A DNA stretch of 37,884 nucleotides, from IMG/VR virus record IMGVR_UViG_3300037475_000024, positions 1-37,884 of that record. The stretch is one strand, 5' to 3'. The notes under the pieces are model-generated. The model saw nothing but the letters and a program-made list of their open reading frames with translations. It made no database searches and was not told the DNA's origin. This document shows positions 28,136 through 36,629 of this stretch, one piece after another. Source of the stretch: a virus. The translations under genes were made by a program, and so were the position numbers. Position 1 is the stretch's first letter. Each line of letters begins with the position of its first letter.

Positions 28136-28831
28136 TCAGCCCTGCAAGATGTTGGCCGCGCTGGCTCGATATCCGAGCCACGCTGATTCGTTGATCATTT
28201 CGGCGGTCAATTGCCGATTACGTCGCTTTACTGCGGCCAATGTTTCATTTGCCAGTTGCTCGATTTTTGGCGTGAGAATTCCGCCTTCTGGCGAATACCT
28301 GACAGAGAAGTTGTACGTCAGCATGTCGCGATAGCCGGCCGGTAGAGATACCGTCGTGCTAGTGGCGGCAAACTCGGTCAGTTGCTTAACGGTCGTCATC
28401 AGCAACGAGCCGGATGCCGGGTTAGGCCACAGATGGATAACGCCAGTTGGATACGCCGGATCGTACCAAAGCACTTCAGGAGCGCCTGCGTCGGTCTTTC
28501 CCTGGATTCGGTCCCATTCCTCTTTCGTGATTATTTTCAGAGGCGCGTAATCGACGCTATTGAGACTGTAATAAGCCGAAACAATCCGTTCCGGCCGCAC
28601 CGTGTTGAATGTTTGGCCTGTCGCGATGTTGTACGAAGTCGCGCCAGTTAGCGCGAATGCGCTTTCCGGCTGATCTTCATAGAGCGTTGCGCGCTCAGCA
28701 TTCAGATGATCGACAAGGCCATTCAACACGATCAAGCCGTTGGCAAGCTGCGTTGAATCCGCCGTCGAATCGATATCGACAATGCGCAGCTGGCGCAATC
28801 CGCGATTGATGATATCGGCGGCTGTGGTCAT
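28136..28831 (-). CDS. P22 gp4-like head completion / tail accessory protein
   Basis: The 231-residue product starts MTTAADIINRGLRQLRIVDIDSTADSTQLANGLIVLNGLVDHLNAE, the helical portal-binding domain of gp4-type proteins. TKEEWDRIQGKTDAGAPEVLWYDPAYPTGVIHLWPNPAS and a C-terminal helical part (YRDMLTYNFSVRYSPEGG) follow. It forms the ring beneath the portal that keeps DNA inside and carries the rest of the tail. It sits immediately before the gp10-like gene, the same order as in P22 tails. Confidence 0.88.
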   Translation of the reverse strand: MTTAADIINRGLRQLRIVDIDSTADSTQLANGLIVLNGLVDHLNAERATLYEDQPESAFALTGATSYNIATGQTFNTVRPERIVSAYYSLNSVDYAPLKIITKEEWDRIQGKTDAGAPEVLWYDPAYPTGVIHLWPNPASGSLLMTTVKQLTEFAATSTTVSLPAGYRDMLTYNFSVRYSPEGGILTPKIEQLANETLAAVKRRNRQLTAEMINESAWLGYRASAANILQG

Positions 28832-29124
28832 TATTTGCTCTTCCGGCCGCGTTTATTGGATGCCGTCGACTCGACAATCGTCAATTCACCATCTTTTAAA
28901 TCATCCGTTACGGGGTAAGAATCCTCGCTCATTACAATCGCGTTAGGATCGAAGGCCGGTTCCTCTTCTACGGCTGGCGCTGCTGGCGCTTCCTGCGCGC
29001 CGGGCTTCGGCCAAGGCGGAGGGCCGCAATCAGTCCAACCGGCGGCCTTGAATGCCTCATACTCCTGCGAGCTGCTAACGGGCGCGTAGCCGTGCTTCTC
29101 GCTTTTCATCCATCTAATGCTCAT
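28831..29124 (-). CDS. Hypothetical acidic protein
   Basis: A 97-residue product (MSIRWMKSEKHGYAPVSSSQEYEAFKAAGWTDCGPPPWPKPGAQ...) with a proline/alanine/glutamate-rich middle and a strongly basic C-terminus (SNKRGRKSK). No membrane span. Low complexity suggests a flexible linker or capsid-associated protein. It overlaps both neighbours. Confidence 0.6.
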   Translation of the reverse strand: MSIRWMKSEKHGYAPVSSSQEYEAFKAAGWTDCGPPPWPKPGAQEAPAAPAVEEEPAFDPNAIVMSEDSYPVTDDLKDGELTIVESTASNKRGRKSK

Positions 29125-30458
29125 TACGCTGCCTCCTTCATCGAGATACCAAACGGCCGTTGCTCGCCCATGATCTCGAAACGCCTATCATTGGCTTGCG
29201 ACCATTCGGCAATGTGTTTGACTTCCTCTTCGTCGTCGCAGTCGTCGGCAATGACGGTAGCGTTACGCATCAGCGAACCCATAATTCGATAGAGTCCGCC
29301 TCGACCATGTTTGCGCTGTGGGCCGTCGCAGATGACTAGCGCGAGGTCATCGCCGACTTCTGGCGGTAGATACCAAGTGCCTCGCGCATCGGTAATTAAC
29401 GGCGAGTACGTAAGCTCGATCTGGTAATTGTTCAGCGCATAGCGATCTAGCAGCCGATTAATATCAATCAGCCAGCCACGCTCATGCTCAAGAGAGATGA
29501 GATTGTTTCCAGTCACTTCGGAAGCGATGGCAAGCACAAGCGTCGTGATTCCGGACCCGCATTCGAGGATCGGGCCTTTTGCCTGAAGCGCCAGCCGATA
29601 GACCGTCGCGAGAAATTCTGGCGTCACCGACCACGGATTTGCCCAGCCTTCCACAAGCCACGAGAACAGCTCATCAGACGTTTCGCCGGCCCGTAGGCGT
29701 CGCACCGCTTCATCAGTGCGCTGCTCGCGCTCAGCGGCATAGACGCCGTGCTTACGCTTAAGGAAGTCGCCGAGGCTGCCGCCCCATTCCTTCAGGCCTT
29801 CATGCACGAAAACCATTTCCGGATCGACAAATACCTTGCCGCCCAAGAATCGCCACTTAAAGCAAAACGCATAGTCGCCTGATAGCCGATATCCCTGATC
29901 AAAGGTGCGCTCGAATAGGATCGTGTACGGCGTTCCCTTGTTCGGATCGTCGTCGCTTTGTCCGTGATACTGCTTGTCCCTGTACTTCTCGCACATCGCT
30001 TCCAAGACATTGCGACGAATACGCATGAAGCCAGTTGGAGCGCCATGCACTTCAATCAGCCCATCGGCATCTGACCAAATTTCCGTATCGCCTGGGAAAT
30101 GAACAGGGAAGTCTTCCGAATCGGTCTTTTTCGGGTATACGCCGGCCACAATGTCGCGGTCATATCCCAACAACTTCACCAAATCTTCCGGCCTCCAACC
30201 AACATCCGCATCGATAAATACGAGGTCCGTGCAATCAGTGAGCAGGAACTCACGGACACAACCATTCCTAGCGTCATCGACGTGGCAATTGCCGCCGAGT
30301 ACAAAAACGTCGTAACCGATGTTTGCCTTCTCAAGCAGCGGAAGACTTTGCAGCAAGCTATAGAGGCACGGGCCATGTAATTTGCCGTCATAGGTAGGCA
30401 GCGCCAGAAAGGCGCGCTGAGGGCCTTTCGGCCCCCGAACGTGATAGAGCTTTGCCAT
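29124..30458 (-). CDS. Glycosyltransferase-methyltransferase fusion
   Basis: The 444-residue product has two enzyme-like halves. At 15-250 a GT-A glycosyltransferase pattern is seen: RAFLALPTYDGKLH, LVFIDADVGW with D83-x-D85 (metal and sugar-nucleotide binding), AGVYPKK and GAPTGFMRIRRN. At 285-440 there is a methyltransferase-like Rossmann fold with ILECGSGITTLVLA (297-310) as SAM motif I and LALVICDGPQRKHGRGG. It sits among structural genes, between coat and tail hub. It may modify virion proteins, DNA or host surface glycans; the target is unknown. Confidence 0.72.
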   Translation of the reverse strand: MAKLYHVRGPKGPQRAFLALPTYDGKLHGPCLYSLLQSLPLLEKANIGYDVFVLGGNCHVDDARNGCVREFLLTDCTDLVFIDADVGWRPEDLVKLLGYDRDIVAGVYPKKTDSEDFPVHFPGDTEIWSDADGLIEVHGAPTGFMRIRRNVLEAMCEKYRDKQYHGQSDDDPNKGTPYTILFERTFDQGYRLSGDYAFCFKWRFLGGKVFVDPEMVFVHEGLKEWGGSLGDFLKRKHGVYAAEREQRTDEAVRRLRAGETSDELFSWLVEGWANPWSVTPEFLATVYRLALQAKGPILECGSGITTLVLAIASEVTGNNLISLEHERGWLIDINRLLDRYALNNYQIELTYSPLITDARGTWYLPPEVGDDLALVICDGPQRKHGRGGLYRIMGSLMRNATVIADDCDDEEEVKHIAEWSQANDRRFEIMGEQRPFGISMKEAA

Positions 30459-30715
30459 TAGGAGAGAAGCCCTAGGTTGACAAGCCGTGTTGCAATCGCA
30501 TCAATGCGCGGCCCCACGGTCTTGGCAACGGTTGAGCTACTGAAACCCCACTTGCCAGAAGTTGCGATCTGCGAAAAAACGATCGTTCCCAAGGCGGTCG
30601 GCTTTGTGGCGATGACGATTGGCGTGCGGCCGTAGAAAGCAATCTTTTCGGTTCCGCTTTTGCCCATCACTGCGCCGTCCGGGCTGTTGTAAGTCACTTG
30701 TTCGTAAGTGGCCAT
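30458..30715 (-). CDS. Small structural protein next to coat
   Basis: The 85-residue product (MATYEQVTYNSPDGAVMGKSGTEKIAFYGRTPIVIATKPTALGT...) is strand-rich and ends with a hydrophobic helix (RIDAIATRLVNLGLLS). It is directly downstream of the coat gene, where decoration or head-fibre genes are often found. The repeating GKSGTEKIAFYGRTP pattern fits a capsid-decoration or trimerisation domain. Function inferred by position. Confidence 0.65.
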   Translation of the reverse strand: MATYEQVTYNSPDGAVMGKSGTEKIAFYGRTPIVIATKPTALGTIVFSQIATSGKWGFSSSTVAKTVGPRIDAIATRLVNLGLLS

Positions 30716-30769
30716 GATGTTTCCTTTTCAAATAGGGCCAGCCGAAACCGGCCCGTTGCGATTAATGGA

Positions 30770-31981
30770 TTAGCTAGTGATACGGCAGCCCCATTGCGGA
30801 CGAATCGCCGCGTACCCGTACAAGATGTCAATACGAGTCAGCATTTCGTCATTGCGAATGTCTGAGGCTTGCCACACGCGAAGGCTGATCCCATCAAACG
30901 TCTTGCGAACGCACTGCGCGGCATCGGCCATCAGCGGCAGCTCTGCAGTCACGAAGCTGTACGCATCCTTGTGGTACATCAGGTTTTGCGTGTAAGACGC
31001 CGACGCGCTACCGACAAACACGAGAGCGGCCGTGGTCAAGCCTGATGGCACAATGTCGCTACCATCTGCAGCCGCCACATTCTTTTTCGCGCCGGTGATA
31101 TAGATCGTCGGCGAGATTGTGAATGTGGTTTGGCTTGCGGGACTCAGCAGCGTGAACTGCTTCAGGTTCGCGTAGGCTTGCTTTGTTTCCGGATGGCAGT
31201 CGTAGACGCCGGCAATGGTGAAGACCATCCCGACCGTCGGCGTGGAAGTAATGCCGGTTACGGTCAGATCGGAATCGCCGTCAACGATGGTGTAGCTATT
31301 GAGTGCGCCACCGGTGACGTCGGCGCCGTTTGTCATCGTCCAGACGCGTTCGTTCTCGTAGAAATCCGCCATTGCCGTGCGACCGATCATGCCCTCTCGG
31401 TATTGTTCCTTGATCTGCTGCGAATCCTGGAACAAACCTTTGAGGCCATTGACTAGCCCGCCCATCGTGACGGAATCCATTTGAATGCAACGGTTACCAT
31501 CCTTCGGGGCCAATTGCTGATTTAGCTTGGCTCTCGCCGCGCCGACCGCAACAAGATCAGTAGGCGGATTGCCTGCTGTGCCGGCGACGCTTGGCGTCAA
31601 TTTGCTAACGCCTTGCAATACATCGGACTCGATCCCTGAAATCAGCGTCGCCATTGCTGGCTCAAGATGTAGCTTGCTGAAGTTGTCGAGATCAAGCGCC
31701 AACTCGCGGCTGTTGAAACGCATGTCCACGCCGTCCTGCGTTGCGCAGACCAGCGTTGTTTTTTGCTGTTCGCTGTCTTGAACGTCCATCACTCGCGAAC
31801 CCTGCCGGCGAGTGTACTGAGACGGCAAACGAATGCGCAGCGTATCGCCAATCTTGCCATCGGCTTTGCCAAATGAATCATCAAACTGTCGGTTAATGGT
31901 TCCTAGAAATGAGGCTTTTTCATGCGCTAGGCGCAACGCCTCCCTCGTGATCATGTCGATCGTTAGCATCGTGTTAGACAC
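30770..31981 (-). CDS. Major coat protein (P22 gp5-like)
   Basis: The product has 403 residues. The start is GTG at 31981: AAGGAG lies 7 nt upstream and the protein then begins SNTMLTIDMITREALRLAHEK, the standard opening of P22-type coats; a TTG at 32002 is in frame but less plausible. HK97-fold parts include the E-loop region (RQFDDSFGKADGKIGDTLRIRLP). The spine helix is FSKLHLEPAMATLISGIESDVLQG. An inserted domain at about 230-345 (SDLTVTGITSTPTVGMVFTIAGVYDCHPETKQ) corresponds to the P22 I-domain. It ends with DILYGYAAIRPQWGCRI, as P22 coats do. Confidence 0.92.
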   Translation of the reverse strand: MSNTMLTIDMITREALRLAHEKASFLGTINRQFDDSFGKADGKIGDTLRIRLPSQYTRRQGSRVMDVQDSEQQKTTLVCATQDGVDMRFNSRELALDLDNFSKLHLEPAMATLISGIESDVLQGVSKLTPSVAGTAGNPPTDLVAVGAARAKLNQQLAPKDGNRCIQMDSVTMGGLVNGLKGLFQDSQQIKEQYREGMIGRTAMADFYENERVWTMTNGADVTGGALNSYTIVDGDSDLTVTGITSTPTVGMVFTIAGVYDCHPETKQAYANLKQFTLLSPASQTTFTISPTIYITGAKKNVAAADGSDIVPSGLTTAALVFVGSASASYTQNLMYHKDAYSFVTAELPLMADAAQCVRKTFDGISLRVWQASDIRNDEMLTRIDILYGYAAIRPQWGCRITS

Positions 31982-32066
31982 GGCAAAACTCCTTCGGGCC
32001 AAAATGGCCGCTATGGGACTGCGACGCCTCCCGGCGTTGCGTTAGCCGCTTACTGCTTTAGTGCGG

Positions 32067-32942
32067 CTATTTTCGTCCTAGTTGTCGATTGCGCTTCGCA
32101 ATCCACGTCTTCATATCGTCGTTCGCGCTCGGCAATTCATTACCCGCCTGCCGGCCGCCGATAGGATTAATGGGCGCTGGCGCCGCTGATTGTGCTTTCG
32201 ACAACGACACCTCCAACTTTCCGAACTCGCGCAATTGAGCGGTCGGCGAGAGCTTCGCAATACGTTGCGCATCCTCTGGATGGGTGCCCAGGTAATACGC
32301 GACATCCATGCCCTGCTCTGATTCGAGAATCGCGTTTGCTACCATCGACGATATCGGCACAACATCAGGCGGCTGCTCGAAAACTTTCTCGTAGAAGTCC
32401 GGATACTTCCGTTCCGCATCCGAGGTCATTTTGTTCAATGCCTGTTGCTGCGCTATCAATGCCCGATGTTGCTGTTCAACGATTTCGCGTTGCCTCGTTT
32501 CGCCCTGCTGTTTTTGCGCTCGCGCTTGGTCCGCTTGGCGCTGCTCCTCATAGACCGCTTTCGCCTCCCATCTTGCATAAGCAGCCAGATACTTTTCGTA
32601 GCTATCGAACTGCTCTAGCGTTGGAGGCTGCTGCGCCTGTGATTCGCTTTGCGGCTGCTGCGTTTGCTGGCCTGTTTGTCGCGCTAGTAGATCGTGCAGT
32701 CGTTGCTTCTCCGCACGTTCGTACTCACGCTCTCGCACAAGCTCATCAATCCGCCGCTGAAACCCGCCACGGCTTTTGCGCTGCTCGTCTTGGTCGTTCT
32801 GTGTCGTTGCTGGTGTACCTTGCTGAGTCGCCGGTGTCTCAGTCCTGTTTTGCTCCCAAGGGGGAGTTTCGGCCTGTGGCTGCGTCACAACCTCTTGCGC
32901 GGGTTGCGTTACGTTTTGCGATACATCTACTTCTGCGTTCAT
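32067..32942 (-). CDS. Scaffolding protein (P22 gp8-like)
   Basis: The 291-residue product is helical and highly charged, with a glutamine-rich middle (QRRIDELVREREYERAEKQRLHDLLARQTGQQTQQ, EQRQADQARAQKQQGETRQREIVEQQHR). A basic C-terminus ends WIAKRNRQLGRK, the coat-binding helix-turn-helix of P22-type scaffolds. The position between portal and coat is the same as in P22. It would assemble the procapsid and leave before packaging. There is no protease motif. Confidence 0.88.
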   Translation of the reverse strand: MNAEVDVSQNVTQPAQEVVTQPQAETPPWEQNRTETPATQQGTPATTQNDQDEQRKSRGGFQRRIDELVREREYERAEKQRLHDLLARQTGQQTQQPQSESQAQQPPTLEQFDSYEKYLAAYARWEAKAVYEEQRQADQARAQKQQGETRQREIVEQQHRALIAQQQALNKMTSDAERKYPDFYEKVFEQPPDVVPISSMVANAILESEQGMDVAYYLGTHPEDAQRIAKLSPTAQLREFGKLEVSLSKAQSAAPAPINPIGGRQAGNELPSANDDMKTWIAKRNRQLGRK

Positions 32943-33142
32943 GGAGAGTTCTCCAAGGATTGAACCTGTTGGTCGTCAACAGTAAACGGTTCAAGCTCTA
33001 TTGCTGGCGCCTTGAACTGCACATGAAAATTTTTGCATTGGCTAAAAATGCATTCGAGGTGCGGACCTCGCGAATCTATTTCGCGCCACATGACGCTGTT
33101 GCATTCCGGGCAATAAACGGCCAAATGCACAAACGCCTTCAT
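32939..33142 (-). CDS. Zinc-ribbon protein between portal and scaffold
   Basis: The 67-residue product MKAFVHLAVYCPECNSVMWREIDSRGPHLECIFSQCKNFHVQF (quoted in part) has CPEC and C...C spaced as a zinc ribbon. The remainder is acidic. It overlaps both neighbours by ATGA. Small zinc-ribbon proteins in this place are common in P22-like phages of proteobacteria; the role is unknown, perhaps capsid assembly or gene regulation. Confidence 0.7.
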   Translation of the reverse strand: MKAFVHLAVYCPECNSVMWREIDSRGPHLECIFSQCKNFHVQFKAPAIELEPFTVDDQQVQSLENSP

Positions 33143-35220
33143 TGGGTAACCTGCGGTTGTTGCTGAACTGGTTGCGTCACCGCCGTAGCCATGCTGCGAA
33201 TATTCTCCGCATGCGCTTGTTCGGCCTTTGCATTCGCTTCCTGCGTCTTAGTCGCCGCCTCGATCTTTTTCATATCGAGATCGATCTGTTTCATATAAAC
33301 GTCCATTTGCTTAATCTTGATGTCCGCCTCTTTAGCCTGATCTTTCGCCTGAGCTTGTTGCAGCTGGCCCTGCGCCATCTGAAGCGCCTGCGCCATTTGC
33401 TGCATCTGCGCCTGCATTTGCTGCATCTGCGCTTGAACCTGTGGCGGAATCGCTTGCTGTCCTTGCTCGGCTTGCTGAATCTGTGGCGGAAGCATCAACT
33501 TCCAGCGCTCGGCGATCTCATCAGCGCCCGGCCAGTCGTTATTGCGGAAGAAAATGTCGCCAGCAATCTGCATGAGCTGCGGATTGCCTTGCATCATTTG
33601 CACCATCGCCTCGACAGCTTCGGCGCGTTTCGTCGTATAGCTAGGGCCGACCGTGGCAAGCACGTCGTAGCGACCGACGTTCAGGTTGTAGATTTTCCTG
33701 ACCGCGCCGGATTGCTCCATCGTCTCGCGCACTGGTTGTGCCTGTTGCGGATCAATGCCGACGTCCTCGGTGCTGCCGTCCTCGCCTAGAATCTGCATGA
33801 CTCGCTTGGTGTCATACACGCGAGGAATCATGTCGATGAGAATCCGGCCCTTATGCCGAACGGCCATCGAAAGGCCGTCGATGAAATGATAGGTGGCGGT
33901 ATCGCCCTCACGCTGGCGCGCAAGAATTGCCTTGCCGCTCGTCTCGTTCGATTTCTGTCCTAGGCTCGCATCGTATTGGCCCGTAACCATCTTGATTGCG
34001 TCGCCGGCCATTTGCAGGCCTTCCATGACACCCTGCGGCGCCATCGCGAGCGCGGAGCGTTGAGGCGGCCCGACCGGATTTCCATCGATGTCCTTGCTTC
34101 GATATTTCAGGTAAGGCAGGTTCGCGCTATTCGCTCGCGCCCACTCGTGCTCGTATTCATCAATCTGGCCTTCGGCGACAATCCAAGGCACTTTTGGCTG
34201 AAGCGCAACGGTTTCAACGAACGTTGACCATTGATAGTTGTATGTCCGCTGCGAGTCTTTGGCATCGCGGACCAGCCCCTTGAATTGTCGAACGCCGTCT
34301 ATATCGACAATGAGGCCGGGTACCCGAATTATCGGAATGTAGTTCGATGGGAACTCCATTCCCTCGGTACCGCCTTCGAGAATCTTCCCGCTCGTGACTT
34401 TCCACCAGCGAACTTTCGTTTCCTCAACTGTCTTATTCGTCAGCACACCGGGCCGCGTCATGTCGCCGGCGTATTGCGTCCAATAATCGGTTTCAGTGAC
34501 TTCCTGATTGTTTATCAGTTGCAGGACATTCTTGCTGCTCGTGATCTTCTCGAAATACTCGGCAATCCTTACCGCGTTATTCGTAATCCACGCATCTGAA
34601 TCACCTGCGCTTTCTTCCGCCCACTTTCCTGCGTCTTCTCCGTAGTCGGCGATGAACTTGTCTTTAGGAATCTCATCCACCACAAACCCGAAACGAGCAT
34701 CAGACCCCACAGGGCACATGGAAGCCGCATCGAGATAGACACTGAGCGGGTTATGGACTGGTCGAACGTAGATGGATTGTTCATTGGTCGCCTTATCAAC
34801 GTATTCCGTTGTGAGTCGGATATATCCCCATCCAGCAGTGACTTGATGATTGACCGCGACATCCGTTGCTATCTCGGCATCCGAGCACGCGTCGATATGG
34901 CGGATCACGCCATCGAACACTTCCGCCACATCGGTGCTCGCATCCATCGATACCGGCCGCACTTTGACCGTCGGCCGATTCTGCCTAATGTCGTTCGTGA
35001 TCTGGTAGATGTGCTGCGCCATGACATTGATTTCTAGGCATGGCCTAGGCGATGGCGGCATCTCGCGCATGCGGCGAATGTCTTCCGGCCATTGCGAGCC
35101 GGGCACATGGGCGAAACGCATATCGTCAAGCCATGACATACGATTAGTCGATTCGTTATCGACGGCTTCCTGATAGCGCTTTTTGACCTTCTCTAGAAAT
35201 TTGTCGTCGGCGTTTGTCAT
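33139..35220 (-). CDS. Portal protein (P22 gp1-like)
   Basis: The 693-residue product fits the P22 portal family. SWLDDMRFAHVPGSQWPEDIRRMREMPPSPRPCLEINVM lies at about 29-67, with NDIRQNRPTVKVRPVSM and the long wing region further on. The C-terminal barrel is a glutamine-rich coiled coil (about 580-680: QAQMQQMQAQMQQMAQALQM, then AKEADIKIKQMDVYMKQIDLDMKK). It forms the dodecameric channel for DNA passage. The C-terminal barrel reaches inside the capsid as in P22. The gene overlaps its neighbours by 4 nt. Confidence 0.93.
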   Translation of the reverse strand: MTNADDKFLEKVKKRYQEAVDNESTNRMSWLDDMRFAHVPGSQWPEDIRRMREMPPSPRPCLEINVMAQHIYQITNDIRQNRPTVKVRPVSMDASTDVAEVFDGVIRHIDACSDAEIATDVAVNHQVTAGWGYIRLTTEYVDKATNEQSIYVRPVHNPLSVYLDAASMCPVGSDARFGFVVDEIPKDKFIADYGEDAGKWAEESAGDSDAWITNNAVRIAEYFEKITSSKNVLQLINNQEVTETDYWTQYAGDMTRPGVLTNKTVEETKVRWWKVTSGKILEGGTEGMEFPSNYIPIIRVPGLIVDIDGVRQFKGLVRDAKDSQRTYNYQWSTFVETVALQPKVPWIVAEGQIDEYEHEWARANSANLPYLKYRSKDIDGNPVGPPQRSALAMAPQGVMEGLQMAGDAIKMVTGQYDASLGQKSNETSGKAILARQREGDTATYHFIDGLSMAVRHKGRILIDMIPRVYDTKRVMQILGEDGSTEDVGIDPQQAQPVRETMEQSGAVRKIYNLNVGRYDVLATVGPSYTTKRAEAVEAMVQMMQGNPQLMQIAGDIFFRNNDWPGADEIAERWKLMLPPQIQQAEQGQQAIPPQVQAQMQQMQAQMQQMAQALQMAQGQLQQAQAKDQAKEADIKIKQMDVYMKQIDLDMKKIEAATKTQEANAKAEQAHAENIRSMATAVTQPVQQQPQVTQ

Positions 35221-36311
35221 CGTCTACGCCCTCGGCCACCAGAGAAGGACGGGAAGACGCCGTCGTCAACATGAGTCAGCAGCAGACCCATGCGCGGCCG
35301 GCGCGTAGTTGTGGGCGACCATGCGCCGGAATCCGTGCGGGATTCCAGGTAGATATTGTCAATACCATCCGTCACGCGAAAATCAGTCGCGCTTTGCATG
35401 GTGTGATGAATTATCGTGATGTTATTCGCGGCCGTTGCTTTCCAACCGAGCCGATAAACCGCATTCGCCGCGAGCGTGATGGATTGCCCGAATGACACCC
35501 AGATATAGCGCTGTGTGGTTAAATTGTGAAACCACGTTTGGTCTAGATTCTTCGAAGCAAGGACATTATTCGCCGCATCGTATAGCGATACCGTAGAAGT
35601 AGAGTTCGCATTGTCATGTGAGCATTCCATCCAACAACCATGAACGCGCATCGGAGCGGGCGAGACGAAATGAAGCGCGTATTCATTCGGCGATGATGCG
35701 CTACTGAACTGATTGGAGTTTCGTTGCAGGATCGGACAAGAACCCAAAAACGTTCCATATGTCCCATCATCGAATTCAAATAAGATGCTTGGCGAACTGG
35801 TATCCGCCGCCCAAGTTGTATTCTTTTTCGAAATGCATGGAAAATTGAATTCGAGCGCTGCAGAGATTTTGTTGTTCTGCAGTTGCACGCTATCGCCGGC
35901 CGTAAACGTGGATATCTGGAATACCACAGCCAGGCGATCGCCCCATGCCACATTGTTACGCTTAGAGCTGAATGTGCCACCGGCCCATGTATTGGCGGCG
36001 AGCGCTGGACCGGTGAGCGTGAATGATTGATCGATCGCTTCATCAGGCACGACCGGGCCACCAGTCGCCCCAATGTCTTGCAACGAAATCGTCAAAACAG
36101 AGCTAACGCCCCAAGTCAGGTTTCCTTGCCGGTATTTAATGCCCTGAATATTCTTGGTCGCGAAATCTGCGTTATGCACTTGTCCCATGTAGGCGATTTT
36201 TTGTGTCGCATCCGAAGCGGTCAGCGTAATTGCGTTAAGCGTACCCACCGGACCCGACCACGGCAGCGATGGAAACGCCATCGCGTTGCCTGAGATGGGA
36301 ATTAGACTCAT
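35217..36311 (-). CDS. Beta-rich structural protein between terminase and portal
   Basis: The 364-residue product is rich in S, T and N with many alternating strands (SLIPISGNAMAFPSLPWSGPVGTLNAITLTASDATQKIAYMG ...). The second half has a jelly-roll-like stretch (FVSPAPMRVHGCWMECSHDNANSTSTVSLYDAANNVLASKN) and ends with a basic tail (SGGRGRRR). It is likely a virion surface or head-fibre protein. Its place between terL and portal is not the P22 order, so it may be an added module. No enzymatic residues recognised. Confidence 0.65.
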   Translation of the reverse strand: MSLIPISGNAMAFPSLPWSGPVGTLNAITLTASDATQKIAYMGQVHNADFATKNIQGIKYRQGNLTWGVSSVLTISLQDIGATGGPVVPDEAIDQSFTLTGPALAANTWAGGTFSSKRNNVAWGDRLAVVFQISTFTAGDSVQLQNNKISAALEFNFPCISKKNTTWAADTSSPSILFEFDDGTYGTFLGSCPILQRNSNQFSSASSPNEYALHFVSPAPMRVHGCWMECSHDNANSTSTVSLYDAANNVLASKNLDQTWFHNLTTQRYIWVSFGQSITLAANAVYRLGWKATAANNITIIHHTMQSATDFRVTDGIDNIYLESRTDSGAWSPTTTRRPRMGLLLTHVDDGVFPSFSGGRGRRR

Positions 36312-36312
36312 C

Positions 36313-36603
36313 TCACGAGTACCTGTAATAGCTGACGTTCAAATTCGCGCCCGCCGTTTCGTAAATGAAACGAATTGCATTAAGCATTGCCCCCTCGATG
36401 AACAGCTCACCACCAGGAAGTAGACGCATGCCTATGGCTGCTGTTGGCGCCGTGCCATCATCACGCCAGCGCACCGCCTGCGTGTCGGTATGCGCGATAG
36501 CGAATTCTGGTTTCTGACCATCGATGCCTGTCGGAAGAGTCAATGCCGTGGACGACGCCAGTGTCGCCGATGCTATTTGCTGAAAGCCGCGTGGAACGCT
36601 CAT
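36313..36603 (-). CDS. Small virion-type protein
   Basis: The 96-residue product (MSVPRGFQQIASATLASSTALTLPTGIDGQKPEFAIAHTDTQAVRWRDDGTAPTAAIGMRLLPGGELF, quoted in part) has the VRWRDDGTAPTA block that recurs in small phage structural proteins of unassigned function. The strand pattern suggests a decoration or head-tail accessory domain. It lies just after terL. Function inferred by family resemblance and position. Confidence 0.7.
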   Translation of the reverse strand: MSVPRGFQQIASATLASSTALTLPTGIDGQKPEFAIAHTDTQAVRWRDDGTAPTAAIGMRLLPGGELFIEGAMLNAIRFIYETAGANLNVSYYRYS

Positions 36604-36629
36604 GATTCACCTGTGAGTTGAATTGTCAT

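Noticed and set aside
32192-33166. 324-codon plus-strand ORF opposite scaffold
   Set aside because: It is the antisense shadow of the scaffold and zinc-ribbon genes, with no ribosome site and no recognisable motif.
33142-33789. 215-codon plus-strand ORF rich in Leu, His and Arg
   Set aside because: Antisense of the glutamine-rich portal coiled coil, which gives Leu/His/Arg-rich nonsense.
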